From: Gavia stellata
Lineage: Eukaryota > Chordata > Aves > Gaviiformes > Gaviidae
DNA length: 64,000 bases
Assembly (NCBI RefSeq): GCF_030936135.1
Contig: NC_082637.1
Span: 12,041,001-12,105,000, forward strand
Reading direction: 5' to 3'
In this document: one piece after another, positions 51,694-62,770 of the stretch
Layout: every line of letters begins with the position of its first letter
How positions within the stretch are numbered: the stretch's first letter is position 1
Made by a program: the position numbers and the translations under genes
The notes under the pieces: generated by a model
Database searches by the model: none
The model's input: the letters and a program-made list of their open reading frames with translations, nothing else
Told to the model about the DNA's origin: nothing

Positions 51694-53037
51694 ATGGTGC
51701 AAGCGACTCCCTTCATCCTGGTGCTCAGCCTGGGCCTGGTGGTTCCCGGCCTCTCTACCAGAAAGGTAACAGCAGGGCTGGGATGCATGGGGCAGGGTGG
51801 GCAGGGGGGCTGCGGCTCCTGGGGGTGCTCGCTCCTGCCACCCTGCCCGCACCCGGGCTGTGCTGCGGCACCAACTCTGAGTCCCCTCCACTCCAGTGCA
51901 CGCTGACTGGGAGCTGGATCAATGACCTGGGCTCCAACATGACCATCGGGGCCATGAACAGAAAAGGCGAATTCACTGGCTCCTATCACACAGCCGTGAC
52001 TGCCACCACAAATGAGATCCAGTTGTCACCACTGCAGGGATCCCAGCACCGTACAAACCAGAAGAGCCATCCCACCTTCGGCTTCACTGTCAACTGGAGT
52101 TTTTCAGGTTCTTCTCCTTTCACAGCCTCCCTGCAGTGTCTCCAAAGCTCCCCTGCCCTCCCTGCAATGTCCCTGATGCTTTTCTGCCCTCCCCTGCGGT
52201 GTCCCTGATGCTCTTCTGCCTTCCCCTGCGGTGTCCTTGTTGATCCCCTGCCTTCCCCTGCGGTGTCCCCAGTGCTCTCCCATCCCCTGTGGGGTCCCTG
52301 ATACTCTGCCATCCTTGACCCCAGAGCTCCTTGGCTGGTGTCACCTCCCAGTCCAAGGTTGCAGAGGATGCGCTGGGGGCTGAAGCCTGCTGCTGTCTGC
52401 CCCTCTCCACACGAGACTCCCAGCCCTCTGACCCCTCCTGCCTGCTTGCCCCATCACCGCTGGCCCCAGGGAGCAGGGACAGCCTGGGTCCACTGTCCCC
52501 TGCGCTGGGGCAGACTGCAGGGCCACGGCTCGGCACTGACCTGCCGCCCTGGCCACACTCACCTCCACCTCCTGCCCCATCCCCGCAGACTCTGTCACTG
52601 TCTTCACGGGCCAGTGCTTTGTGGACGAGGAGGGAAAGGAGGTTTTGAAGACCATGTGGCTCCTGCGGTCACACGTGGACAATATCAAGAATGACTGGAA
52701 AGCCACCAGGTGAAGCCCCCTGTCCCTCCCCTGCGCAGGTCCCCTGTGCATCTCCGGGTGGGTCGGGGCTCTCCCGCCCCGTGGAGCTCAGCGCCCGGCA
52801 GAGCTGCTGCCAGCGTGGGGACACCGAGGATGGTGTACTCGTGCACCGCCTCCCCTGCGGTCCTACCAAGGTGCAAACACTGCTGGGGGGTGGGACGGGG
52901 CTGGGTGTGTGTTCGGCACTGGAAATGTGCATTTGCCCTGTGCAAAGGTGTATTTCCCACCCTTATGTCTCCTTCCTCTGTGTCCCCACAGGGTCGGCAC
53001 CAACGTCTTCACCCGCCTGCACTCGCAGAAGGAGTAA
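51694..53037 (+). CDS. AVD: Avidin
   Basis: Secreted tetrameric biotin-binding protein; in chicken it is an egg-white and inflammation-induced protein. Exons 51694-51765, 51897-52107, 52589-52709 and 52992-53037 have GT/AG sites and the four-exon avidin layout; product 149 residues. Residues 1-21 are a signal peptide, and the mature chain starts TRKC. Using mature chicken numbering (gapless alignment), the biotin contacts are all kept: Asn12, Ser16, Tyr33, Thr35, Thr38, Ser73, Ser75, Thr77, Asn118 and Trp70, Trp97, Trp110. Cys4 and Cys83, the disulfide pair, and the Asn17 glycosylation sequon (NMT) are present. A second sequon, Asn69-Trp-Ser, is created by Ser71 where chicken has Lys. Complete, with no breaks. 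The close paralogue follows 498 bases after the stop. Confidence 0.96.
52130..52318. repeat. About 31-bp minisatellite in avidin intron 2
   Basis: Six or so diverged units of the type CCCCTGCGGTGTCCCTGATG followed by CTCTTCTGCCTT. Confidence 0.8.
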
Positions 53038-53120
53038 GGGTGTCAGCGCGGGGGTTCCCGGGCTGGCGGCAGCACTGGGGGTGCGGACCCCCCCCTCCTG
53101 CACCACCACCTGCTTTTCCC

Positions 53121-53126
53121 AATAAA
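53121..53126 (+). terminator. Avidin poly(A) signal
   Basis: AATAAA 83 bases after the avidin stop, followed by GCTTTGCTGC. Confidence 0.8.
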
Positions 53127-53450
53127 GCTTTGCTGCAAACACCCACCCGGCTCCTGTCGTGTCATGGCTCAGTGCCCACGTTCCCCCATCCCCCCCACGG
53201 CATCCCATGGCCTCTCCTGTCACCGTTCCCGAGGCCCGGTGTGTGTCACCTGCCGTGACCCCACCACGGTCTGGGCTCCTCCATCGCAGCCCCCACCGCC
53301 CCACCGTGCTCCGTCGGGACTCTTGCCTTGCGTGGGGGAGCAGGACCCTGCTCAGTCTGGCGTGGTGGCTGGTGGCCCGTTTCCCACCAGGGTGGCCCTT
53401 GGCAGGAGGCCCGGCATGGGCGGCCGCTGCCCGTCCACAGCCCCCTCCCT

Positions 53451-53458
53451 TATAAAAG
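53451..53458 (+). promoter_or_regulatory. TATA box of the avidin-like gene
   Basis: TATAAAAG, a strong consensus, 85 bases before the start codon. The spacer from the avidin poly(A) site to here (about 310 bases) is the whole promoter region and shows no other feature I can name. Confidence 0.75.
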
Positions 53459-53535
53459 GGGCCGAGCAGGCGCGGGGCAGCAGCGCAGGCAGAGCCCGGG
53501 CACCGCGCACAGCCGCCAGCGCTGCCACTGCCGCC

Positions 53536-54646
53536 ATGGGGAGCCTCAGCTGCTGCCTCCTGCTCGCCCTGGCCATGCTCGGCTCCCTCGCTGCTGCTGC
53601 CAGGAAGGTAAGGTGCCTGTACCACCGGTCCCAGCTGCCGTGCAGAGGGGCCGTGCCAGCCCCAGATATGCGGGGCACGCATCCCACTGCCCAGGCAAGC
53701 TGGAGGGGTAGCCGTGGCTCGGCACTGCCCCAGGCGCTGGCACAACCCCTGGTCCCCAGTGCAATCTGCAGGGCCTGTGGAGGAACGAGCTGGGCTCCAA
53801 CATGACCCTCTCAGCCATGGACGCGGCCGGGACCTTCTCGGGCTCCTATCATACCGCCGTGGCGGCCACCAACAAGCAGATCCTGGTGTCACCCCTGCAA
53901 GGGGCCCAACAGCACCCCGGTGCTAAGGGGCAGCCCACCTTCGGCTTCACAGTGCAGTGGCAGTTCGCAGGTACAGCGGTACCCGCATGGCATCCCGGGA
54001 CAGCCAGCAATCCCCTGCCCATGCCGGGAGCGGGGTGCCCCGCAGCTGGTCCTCCATATCCCCCGTGACACCCAGAGAAACCCTGGCTGTGGCCACAGAC
54101 CGGACACAAGCACTGGCTCCTGCCGTGGGACGTGGCGGGGGGAAGGCTGTCTGTCTGGGGTGGGTGGCAGGGGTGTCTGTCTGTCTGGGAGAGGTGGCAG
54201 GAGTGTCCATCTGTCTGTCCAAGGGACACGGCAGGTGTGGTGCCCATCTATCTGTCCAGGCCACCCATCTGGGCACTGAAGCAGGGAGGTCCATCTGTCT
54301 GTCCAGGGCGCGTGGCAGGGGGTGTCTGTCTCTCTGTCTGTCTGCCAGCATCAGGTAGCCGAGGTTCCCCTGTCTGGAGGCACAGGCTCTGAGCCCCCTC
54401 TGCCTGACTTGAACCCCACCAGACTCCACCACCGCCTTTGTGGGCCAGTGCTTCGTGGACCACCGTGGGAAGGAGACGCTGGAGACCATGTGGCTCCTGC
54501 GGGAAGAGGTCCCATCCCGCAGGGATGCCTGGAAAGCCACCAGGTGAGCCCTGACCCTGCCCTCCCACTCCACAGCCCTGCCTCTCCTCCTGCTGACATA
54601 GCTTCCCTGCAGGGTTGGCACCTCCATCTTCACACGCATCAAGTGA
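53536..54646 (+). CDS. Avidin-like biotin-binding protein (BBP type)
   Basis: Paralogue of avidin; in chicken, BBP-type proteins occur in egg yolk. Exons 53536-53607, 53760-53970, 54423-54543 and 54613-54646 match the avidin exon phases exactly; product 145 residues. Residues 1-21 are a signal peptide, then ARKC. In mature avidin numbering the chain keeps Cys4, Cys83, Asn12, Ser16, Tyr33, Thr35, Ser75, Thr77 and Trp70, Trp97, Trp110, and the Asn17 sequon. Three ligand-contact positions differ from chicken avidin: Thr38 is Ala, Ser73 is Ala and Asn118 is Ser. The tail is four residues shorter than in avidin, ending TRIK. It has its own TATA box and poly(A) signal, so it looks like a working gene. 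Assignment to BBP rather than to an avidin-related gene rests on the leader MGSLSCCLLLALAMLG and the overall divergence. Confidence 0.92.
54140..54350. repeat. CTGTCTGTC-rich tandem repeat in BBP intron 2
   Basis: Several diverged units of about 33 bases carry TGTCTGTCTGTC or CATCTGTCTGTCC and GGTGGCAGG phrases. It is unrelated in sequence to the repeat in avidin intron 2. Confidence 0.65.
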
Positions 54647-54901
54647 TTGGGGACAGGGACCGGAGCTGCCTGCACCGTGCTGTCCCGCCTGCATCCCCGA
54701 GGCTCTCTGCTGCCTCGGTCCAGGGCTGGGTTCCTGCCTGCTCCCAGCATCCTGGCTGGGAAACACACCCTCACCCTGCCCTGCTTCCTTCCAGTGCCTC
54801 CCAGTCCATCCCAGCAGCCTGCTGGCAGGGCACCCACCCCCCCCCCCACCCCCCCCCTCCCACCCCGTTCCCAAAGCTTGCTGCTCCCGCACGTGGAGCC
54901 A

Positions 54902-54907
54902 AATAAA
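54902..54907 (+). terminator. BBP poly(A) signal
   Basis: AATAAA about 256 bases after the BBP stop. Confidence 0.75.
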
Positions 54908-55869
54908 CCTTTCTCCACCTAGCAGAGAGCCGTGCCCCGTGTGTCTCTGGGGTGAAAAGAAGCCACTCTGGCCATGGGCAGGGCAAGGTGGGGGGTGGAC
55001 GGTGGCTTGGGGAGGGCAGGGTGGTGTTTTGAGGGACTGGGAGGGACGGGGCTGGGGGACAAGGGGAGGACAACAGCTGGGTGATCCCACTTCCCAGTCA
55101 TAGCTTCAGGCCTCAGCAGGTGCCTTCTTGCCCGAGCACCCATTTGGGGCATCCACAGGGACCCTGCAGTGGGTGGCCCCGGGGCAGCATCCCTGGTGTG
55201 GAGCAGCAGGATGCCCCACAGCTGGGGGTCAGGGTGAAGGCTGCATGCAGGCAAGTCAGCATGCTCACCTGGCTTCAACCTGCATCTCTGCACCCCAGTC
55301 TGCCTCATCTTCCCATTAAACTCCATTTCCAGCTGCTCTTCTGGGTTGGGGGACTTGGTCCTGGGTGCACATATGGGGGATGGCTGGGTACCAGTCCCAT
55401 AGAGGGGACCACGGTCATGAGCTAGGAGCCTGCAGTGTTGGGGTGGTTCAAAGTCCAGGCTGGATACTGGAGGGACCAGGGGAGGGACCTAAGGCTCCAG
55501 GAGCAGCTACTGGGCAAACTGGGTGGCTAAGGCCAGATACTGGAGAGATCCCTGCTGTATACAGGTACATATGCATGTATTCCCCTCTAGCTGTCTGTCA
55601 CCCCATTAGCCGGAGGGTGCAACAGGATAAGGCTCCTTTCAGGTGCTCAAATCCACAGGACAACATTGCCTGTACATTAAACGTTATTTTATCCGCTCAT
55701 TAGGAAAGAAAACAAAGAAACACATCAAACAAGGGCCCAATGCCCTTTGCACGGACCCGTCTAACATGTGAACTCACTAATTCATCACTTCAGCAACTCA
55801 TGAAGTTTCTAACTCAAAAGTTCCCTAATCCATAGCTCCTAACTCAGGTGCCCCTGAGTACCCCCGGGG
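54908..55869. other. Spacer between BBP and the provirus fossil
   Basis: No gene is supported. The first 600 bases resemble the GC-rich host spacer. From about 55640 the sequence becomes AT-richer and may already belong to the retroviral LTR, whose outer edge I could not fix. Confidence 0.5.
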
Positions 55870-56516
55870 AGAAGCCGTGCAGGCAGGGAGAGGCATGAAG
55901 GGTTCGAAGGAGAGTGCTGCCTGGGGGGTGCAGGGCTGCCAGGGGAAGAGACTGCCAGATTGTTGTCCCTAAATCAGGGTTCTTCACCCCGTGTACAAAA
56001 TGCCAATCAACACACTGAGTCGAGATACTTGTCTTCATTGCCAGCCTGCAGACTGGGGTGCCGTCCATTTAACATCAGCCAGCACACCTCTCAGAGACAC
56101 ACAGCGTCTTTTATACAAAACAGTAACAAAGAAAGAATCACATTACAATAACTGATTGGTCACTCATACTAAAGTCCATCTGCGCATGTCTTAATTTTAA
56201 TGTAACTCATTATACTAAGGTGGACTTATATTTGCATTTAAAATCTCCTCCTAGGGGTGTGGTTTTTAGTATTAAAATTACCTGAGGTTAGCTTAGGATA
56301 CAAGCCTTGGTTAAATTCCATAATACTTCTCTATAACAAATCATATATCACTACACAACATTACACACACTAAGTAGATTATTGTATACTTGAAAGGTCC
56401 GTGTACAGTAGCATTGTCTTGATCAGGATACGTAACCTAGTTACCAGAGTGAGTTTCCATCTCTGTCCTCAAGGATACCTGAATTCCATTGCTATAATCT
56501 GGTTCCATATACAGCA
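55870..56516 (-). repeat. 3' LTR of the provirus fossil (outer edge uncertain)
   Basis: It begins with TGCTGTATATGG on the minus strand directly after the polypurine tract. A TATAAAAG box on the minus strand (56115-56108) fits a U3 of about 400 bases. The first 115 bases match 61077-61191. The 3' boundary could lie anywhere from about 55600 to 55950. Confidence 0.7.
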
Positions 56517-56530
56517 ATTTCCCCCCTTTT
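56517..56530 (-). other. Polypurine tract of the provirus fossil
   Basis: On the minus strand it reads AAAAGGGGGGAAAT and abuts the TG that starts the 3' LTR, the expected place for a plus-strand primer tract. Confidence 0.8.
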
Positions 56531-59209
56531 GATATTTGTGATTATGTTTTACAATTCCCATAAGTCTCAACCTCCTTAATCTCCCATTTCCTTCTGTTCT
56601 ATCTTTTCAAAAAAGGGGTTAATTTCTTTTTGCACGATTAAAACATTATTTGAAGGCTTTTTCTTAAGAGATTATTTCAGCCAATCAGAACACAAAGGTA
56701 AGCATTGCATCATGCAACAGCTAATCATAATCATAAATATTAGGAGGAGGCCGGCTATAAACAGCTGCTTTAACCGTCCAAAATCGGGCAACTGTGAAGT
56801 CAACCAAGAAAAATCTAAGCCTTCTCTCTCTTTGGTGTTTCTTTTAGTCTTTGGCTAATTCTTTCAACCGTTGGATCTTTTCTTCTGTGATCTGAGAATC
56901 ATCTGTCAAATTAAAACAATACATTCCTTTAAATTCCTCGCATCCATGGATATGTCTTGAAAGCAGATAGTTGATAGCTGTTTGATTTTCCCATGTGGCT
57001 TCTCTAATTTGTGTCATCTCCTAAGGCAGCAAGCGCCTCGGAAGTAAAGTTAATACTGTTGACTAATTCACAAGCTGGTCTCTTTATAGTATATAGATCC
57101 TTGCAACTCCAGATGCAAGGATCGCAGCTGCCGTGATTTCATTAGGGGTCCATAATGCTAGTTGAGAGTTACAATCTGGAGACAGAGTAGAGACTTGTCT
57201 CTTCCGCCTTATGGTTCTCTTTTCATTTAAGTCTTCCTTTTCTTGGTAACATTGCTGTTAACCTTCCCATTGCACATGGTCCTCCAGTGATGTTTGCAGG
57301 GATATAGGTATATCCTCTCCCTCCACAGAGAAGAAACCATCCTAATGGCAATTTAGTATGGGCCCAAGCATAACTCATTACTTCAGTTTTATTACCTTTC
57401 AATGGGGGCTTGAATATTGAAAGATTTTCACATTTAGACTGTGGGGTGCAGTTCACAAACCGAACGCAACTTTCAGCCAAAAACATGCCCTTAACTTTCA
57501 CTCTTAGCACAATTTTTTCCCTGATTTTAGTTGTTTTTCCCCAATTATACATGCAGCTTTATGTCATATTGATATTAAAAAATCTTAAAATGGAATAATT
57601 TTTCAAAAGCATCCGAGGAGCAGGTACTCCTAACAGGCAGGAGGTGAAAACTTCCTCTACTGAGGTTCCACTGGCTAGGCAGAGGGTGGTGGTATTTATC
57701 ACTATTCTGGCTGGGCTTTCCCAAACATTTTCAGATCTACCCCATTTTTGGAACAACATAATTGTGCCTCCAACCTCAAAAAGAAACAGAAACAAATAAC
57801 TTCTCATTTTGCAACCCGACTACACAATAGTACAGTCTTCAAAGGTCCCTCAGGAATGGCTCTCCACTTGTCTTCAGGTTCTGGTGGAGAAGCTGGTTTG
57901 ACTCGCGTGTAGTGGACCCAGGAGTTGATTCTTTCTACCTTCACAGCGGTATAGGTGGTCGGTAGGATTGTAGAGGGTCCTTTCCACTTCTCTCTCAGCA
58001 GCTCATCTTTCCAGGTGTGAGTATAAACCAAGTCTCCAGGTTGAAAATTGTGTACTGGCGAGGGGCAAAGGATTTTACTGGTTTGGTACCTGTGTAAGGA
58101 TGACAGAACGTGTGAAAGAGACAGCAAATAATTTTTCAACATTCCTTCCCCTATAACATGCGTTTGGTCACTTCGGTTACCTGTGCTTCTGACTGGATAC
58201 AGTTTTCCGTATAATATTTCAAAAGGGTTTATTACTTCCCTTGCTTGAGGGGTAATTCTGCTTCTCATTAAAACATCCACCCACGTAAGCTGAGTTTCTT
58301 GACATGATTTTGACATGTGCCTCTTAAGGGTCTGGTTCATTTTTTCTATGTTCCCACTAGACTGTGGTCTCCATGGGGTATGTAAATCCCATTTAAATCA
58401 GAGAAATTTTGATACTCCCTGAACCACTTCTGAAACGAAATGAGGCCCATTGTCAGAAGACATTGCTTTCGGAATTCCAAATATAGGGATTATTTCCTTT
58501 AATAATGCTTTAACAACCTCTCTAGCCTGATTGGTGTGGCAAGGGAAAGCTTCTGGCCATCCTGAAAATGTATCTACTAACACTAGTAGATACTTATATT
58601 GTTTATATTTTGGCAGCTCAGTGTTCCATGGGGGTTATTCCTCTTTTCACGTCACCTGCAGGAAGTTTTCTCTGTATTTTGGGATTATTTACACAACAGT
58701 TCGGCATCTTCTTACTATTGCATCTGCATTTGTTTGCATCTTTGGTCCTATAGCATGTCTTTTAACACTGCTTATCATAGCATCTGCTCCCACATGAGTT
58801 TCTTCATGCAACTGTTTGAGGAGGGCTTCCATAATTTTGGTTGTGCTGAGGACCTGCTGATTCAGAGTTACCCACCATCCCTCTGAATTTTTTGAACACT
58901 TTAACATTTCTGCTAATCGGTCATCTTTTTCAGAATATTCAGGGGGTTTCATGTCAGTTTCTCTACCGGGCATGAAGGCTCCAATCACACATCCACGTAA
59001 GGCAGCTTTCTTTGATGTTAAATCAGCTCTTCTGTTTCCTTCCATTATTTCTCCTTGTGCTTTCTGGTGGGCTTTGCAATGGATTATCGCTACTTCTTGT
59101 GGTTCTAAGACTACCTGTAACAATTTTATGATTTCCTGTCCATATTTTATACCGCTTCCCCATGAATTCAGTAACCCCCCTTCTTTCCAAATTGCTCCAT
59201 GAACATGGA

Positions 59210-60017
59210 TGCGTACAGAAGGGTTAAAAGATGGAATTTTGGTCTGTGGATGGACACTGTCTGAGAAGTAGACAGCTGAGAAAACCGCAACATTGGGTGA
59301 GAAGTAGATAGCTGAGACAACCGCAGTCAGCACAAGAAAACAGATGGTTTATTGCCTAGTGTTTGAAATGATGACCATAGAGATAAGGAGGCTGAGCAAT
59401 ACAGGGGGAGGACAGGGAGGATGTGCAGTGGTGAAAGAATACAAAGCACAGTTCATAATTTTGCTTGCCTTATAACATCTTGCTATTGGCTTGAGCGTGG
59501 TTGATACGTGACTGATGGATTATGGTAATACGCTGCGTGTACAAAGCCTACAAACCAATAGACAGGACAGCTATGGCGTGTGCAGCGCACCTGACCAGCG
59601 GGCACATGCGCCATAGGCTCCCTACGTTGAGAGTTGGCAACTGAGTGTGTTTCGGCACCCGCTGGTCACGTGTGTCGAAATCCGTTCCTCTGCAAATGTA
59701 TAAATACCGGGATCTCCCGAAGAGCAGTGGGCCGGTGTACGGCGAGGTCACTGTTGCCTCCGTGGGGATGCCCACGTAAAGCTGGCACCTACCGACCACT
59801 GGGCTGAGCGCGCGGTGCAAGACGACACAAGAATGTACGGACAGTCCATCTTCCTCATGGTCCTCAGGTCGGTAAGACAATCGCTTTGCAAGATGCCCTT
59901 AGTGTAATGCGTGTCTGTAGTTAATAAAACGCTTGGGGTTTTTTTTATTATTTTTTCCTCATAGTCTGTGTATATGTCTTTACCTTTCTCGGGAATCCTC
60001 GAAACCGCTCTAAAACA
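59210..60017. mobile_element. Solo LTR of a second retroviral family, inserted in the first provirus
   Basis: About 808 bases run from TG (TGCGTACAGA) to CA (CTAAAACA) and are flanked on both sides by ATGGA (59205-59209 and 60018-60022), a 5-bp target duplication. Retroviral pol sequence continues on either side but not within. The strand is ambiguous: the plus strand offers GTATAAATAC near 59698 with AATAAA near 59922, the minus strand TTATAAGG near 59473 with AATAAA near 59352. A 5-bp duplication is typical of ERVL-type elements. An imperfect 34-base tandem repeat (AGAAGTAGACAGCTGAGA type) lies near 59262-59320. Confidence 0.8.
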
Positions 60018-61076
60018 ATGGACAACACCAAAGGCATATTTAGAGTCTATATGTATGTTGACTTTTAAGTTTTTTCCTATTTCCAGGGCTCTAGTCAATG
60101 CGATGATTTCTCCTTTTTGAGCTGAGGTATTTTTGGGCAGTGGTTTGGCTTCTATCTCTTTCCAAAGAGTTACCACAATGTATCCAGCATTGCTGTAGTG
60201 TCAGCTCTTATTAATATGTCATCAACATATTGTAACAGGGTTATGTTGTTATATTTACCTTGCCACTGTTCCAATTCTTTTGTAATATATTACTGAACAG
60301 AGTAGGGCAGTTTTTAAATCCTTGAGGGAGCACAGTCCAACACAGACGTGCCTTTCTTCCTGTTGTGGGATTCTCCCATTCAAAGGTGAAGATTGTTTGG
60401 CTTTGTTCGTCCACTGGGATACAAAAAGCATCTTTGAAGTCCAAAACAGTAAAATAGCATTTGTTTCAAGTACCGAGGCTAGGAAAGTGTAAGGATTTGG
60501 TACAGTAGGATGTATGTCCACGTTTATTTGATTTATTGCTCTTAAATCCTGTACTAATCTATATTCTTGAGAACGAGGCTTCCTTACTGGTAGAATAGGA
60601 GTATTAAATTCAGATTGACATTATCTAAATAGTCCATATTGCATGAAAGTATTTATCAAGGGTTCCAATCCTTTGCATGCTTCCAATCTGATAGGGTATT
60701 AGTTTACCCTCACAGGGCTTACTCCTGGTTTAAGCTCAATTTTAATTCTTTGCTTTACCTGGCTTCTTTGAAGGCCCACACCAAAGGAATTACCACGTTC
60801 AATGCTGTGTCCAGGATGTCATTTTCAGGTTCCTCCGAGGTATTATCTGCCAGTAAGCAGATCTGAGCCTTCCATGTCATCTCTCGAGGGACATGCAGCT
60901 GGACAGAATTCTCAGAGAAAGTTACTTGAGCATTCAATTTGCAAAGTAAATCTCGTCCTAACCAAGGAAGGGGACACTCTGGCATGTATAGAAACTTGTG
61001 AGTCAGTTTAGTGTCTCCAATTGTACATTCCATATGTTGTAAGAATGGCCACAAAATTTTTCTTCCCGATGCCCCT

Positions 61077-61191
61077 TGTACAGTAGCATTGTCTTGACCA
61101 GGATGCGTACCCTAGTTACCAGAGTGAATTTCCATTTCTGCCCTCAAGGATACCTAAATTCCGTTGCTGTAATCTGGTTCCATATACAGCA
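61077..61191 (-). repeat. 5' LTR remnant of the provirus fossil
   Basis: It matches 56402-56516, the start of the 3' LTR, in the same orientation, with about nine differences in 115 bases. It marks the upstream edge of the element. Confidence 0.8.
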
Positions 61192-61439
61192 GAATGGGGC
61201 AGGGACTTTGGGACAGAGAGCACAGAGCGCCCCGGGGAAAGTGTCAGGACCTGTCCACCATCCTCTTCCTCTCATGGTGTGCTCTCCCTTCCCCAGCCTT
61301 CCTCAGCCTCTGCTCCACTCCCTCCTTCCCTGCTGGGCTCTGGGACTGCTCTCAGATTCCACGGCTCCTCAAGAGTGGATGGACCAGACCCTATCTGCAG
61401 TATGCCTGTACCGGTCAAGCCCCACTGGCTGACATGCCT

Positions 61440-61670
61440 GGTGATTCAGCTTTTGATCAAAAGACACCCCTGTATTCTCATCCTCACCCCTGCATCCCCA
61501 TCTTCACCCCCACATCCTCACCCTTACCCTGCATCCTCATCCTTATCCCTGCATCCTCATCCTCACCCCTGCCTGCATCCTCATCATTACAACCGCATTC
61601 TCATCCTCATCCTCACCTTTGCACCCTCATCCTCACCCCTGCACCCTCATCCTCACCCCTGCCTTCCACA
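61440..61670. repeat. CACCCCTGCATCCTCATCCT minisatellite
   Basis: Roughly ten diverged units of about 18-24 bases built from CCTCACCCCTGCATCCTCAT. Confidence 0.85.
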
Positions 61671-62589
61671 CACAGCCCCTCAGTTCAGCCCTGCTGCATA
61701 CTGGCATCCTTGGCACTGCCCTGACTACCCTGTGCTCGTTATCATGCTCACCCTCCCCAAACGCCTGCTGTGGCTGTCACCAGCAGTGTGAGTGGGTCCC
61801 AAACAGTTCTCCAAACAGTCTGTGAGGTTAAAGCCTCAGGGCACCAGTGTGAGTGGGAGGATGAGGCTGGGAGCCCTGGTGGGAGAGCCCACCAGGGGAT
61901 GCAGGGCCACCAAGAACCATGTGGGACACCCGGGGAGTAAGACTTCATTTCTGTGCTTTCATCACCCCCACGGCTGAGAATTCCCTGTCCCTTGCAGTCT
62001 CCTGAGGCAGTCCAGGGGATAGGAGGTGTCAGCAGCCTGCTTGCTAAACGGGGTACAGAAACAGAAAGCAAACCCATAGGGTTTACAGGAAACCAGCACT
62101 GACAGTGTCACAGCCATCGCCCCCCCAAGCCACCCTTGTCAGCTGCCCCAAACATCCCTGATCCTGGCCCCGCTTCCCATGCGGCCCCATCCTTGATCCC
62201 TCAGCAGCTGTCCTGTTCCCCTGCAGCAACAGCCCACCCTCGCTCCGCTCCTGCCCCAGCGCTCACTGGCCTTTTGCTCTCACCTGGTACTTGTGACCAG
62301 GGCTGCCCTGGGGTTTTCCTATTGCTGTTGGGGCACGTTGGCTTCCTTTGTCTGCCAAATCCCTGGAGCCACTGCAGACCACCAGCTGTCCACCCTCGCA
62401 CTGTCCTCGCCACTCTCTGTCCTTCTGTCCGTCCCCTGTAGTGATCAGGGGGCGTTTTGGGGTGCCGGGGCTCCTGCAGGGCGGGGGGTGAATCCCAGGC
62501 ACAGCCCTCTGCCAGGGAGGGACCCGGGACACTGGGACCCGGGCCAGGCACCCGCAGGCTGGGCCATGCCAGCGGGCAGCTCCAGTCAG

Positions 62590-62770
62590 CCCTGTCCCCG
62601 TGCCCATCCCGTCCCCGTGCCCATCCCATCCCCGTCCCTGTCCCGGCCCCCATCTCCGTAACCATCCCCCTCTGTCCTCATCCCCATCCCCGCTCCCATC
62701 AACATCCCCGTCCCCATCCCCCTCCTCGCCCCTGTCCCCGTCTCCATCCCCATCCCGGTCCCCATCCCCC
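62590..62770. repeat. CCCCATCCCCGT pyrimidine-rich repeat
   Basis: Continuous variants of the hexamer CCCCRT/CCCGTC on the plus strand, ending about 55 bases before the TATA box of the downstream gene. Confidence 0.85.

Larger units (their letters stand above)
55870..61191 (-). mobile_element. Endogenous retrovirus fossil, gammaretrovirus-like pol (broken)
   Basis: Reading on the minus strand, the recognisable parts in order are: an LTR remnant (61191-61077), protease (about 61050-60760), reverse transcriptase (about 60600-60240), RNase H (about 60180-58900, split by another LTR), integrase (about 58750-57810), envelope surface and transmembrane regions (about 57760-56800), a polypurine tract, and the 3' LTR. 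The protease phrase PECPLPWLGRDLL, the RT phrase LPQGFKNCPTLF and the integrase phrase DTFSGWPEAFP are gammaretrovirus type. No full gag was recognised. The copy is clearly broken, with more than five breaks. The two LTR copies differ at about nine of 115 aligned bases, suggesting an age in the tens of millions of years. The left edge is approximate. Confidence 0.85.
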
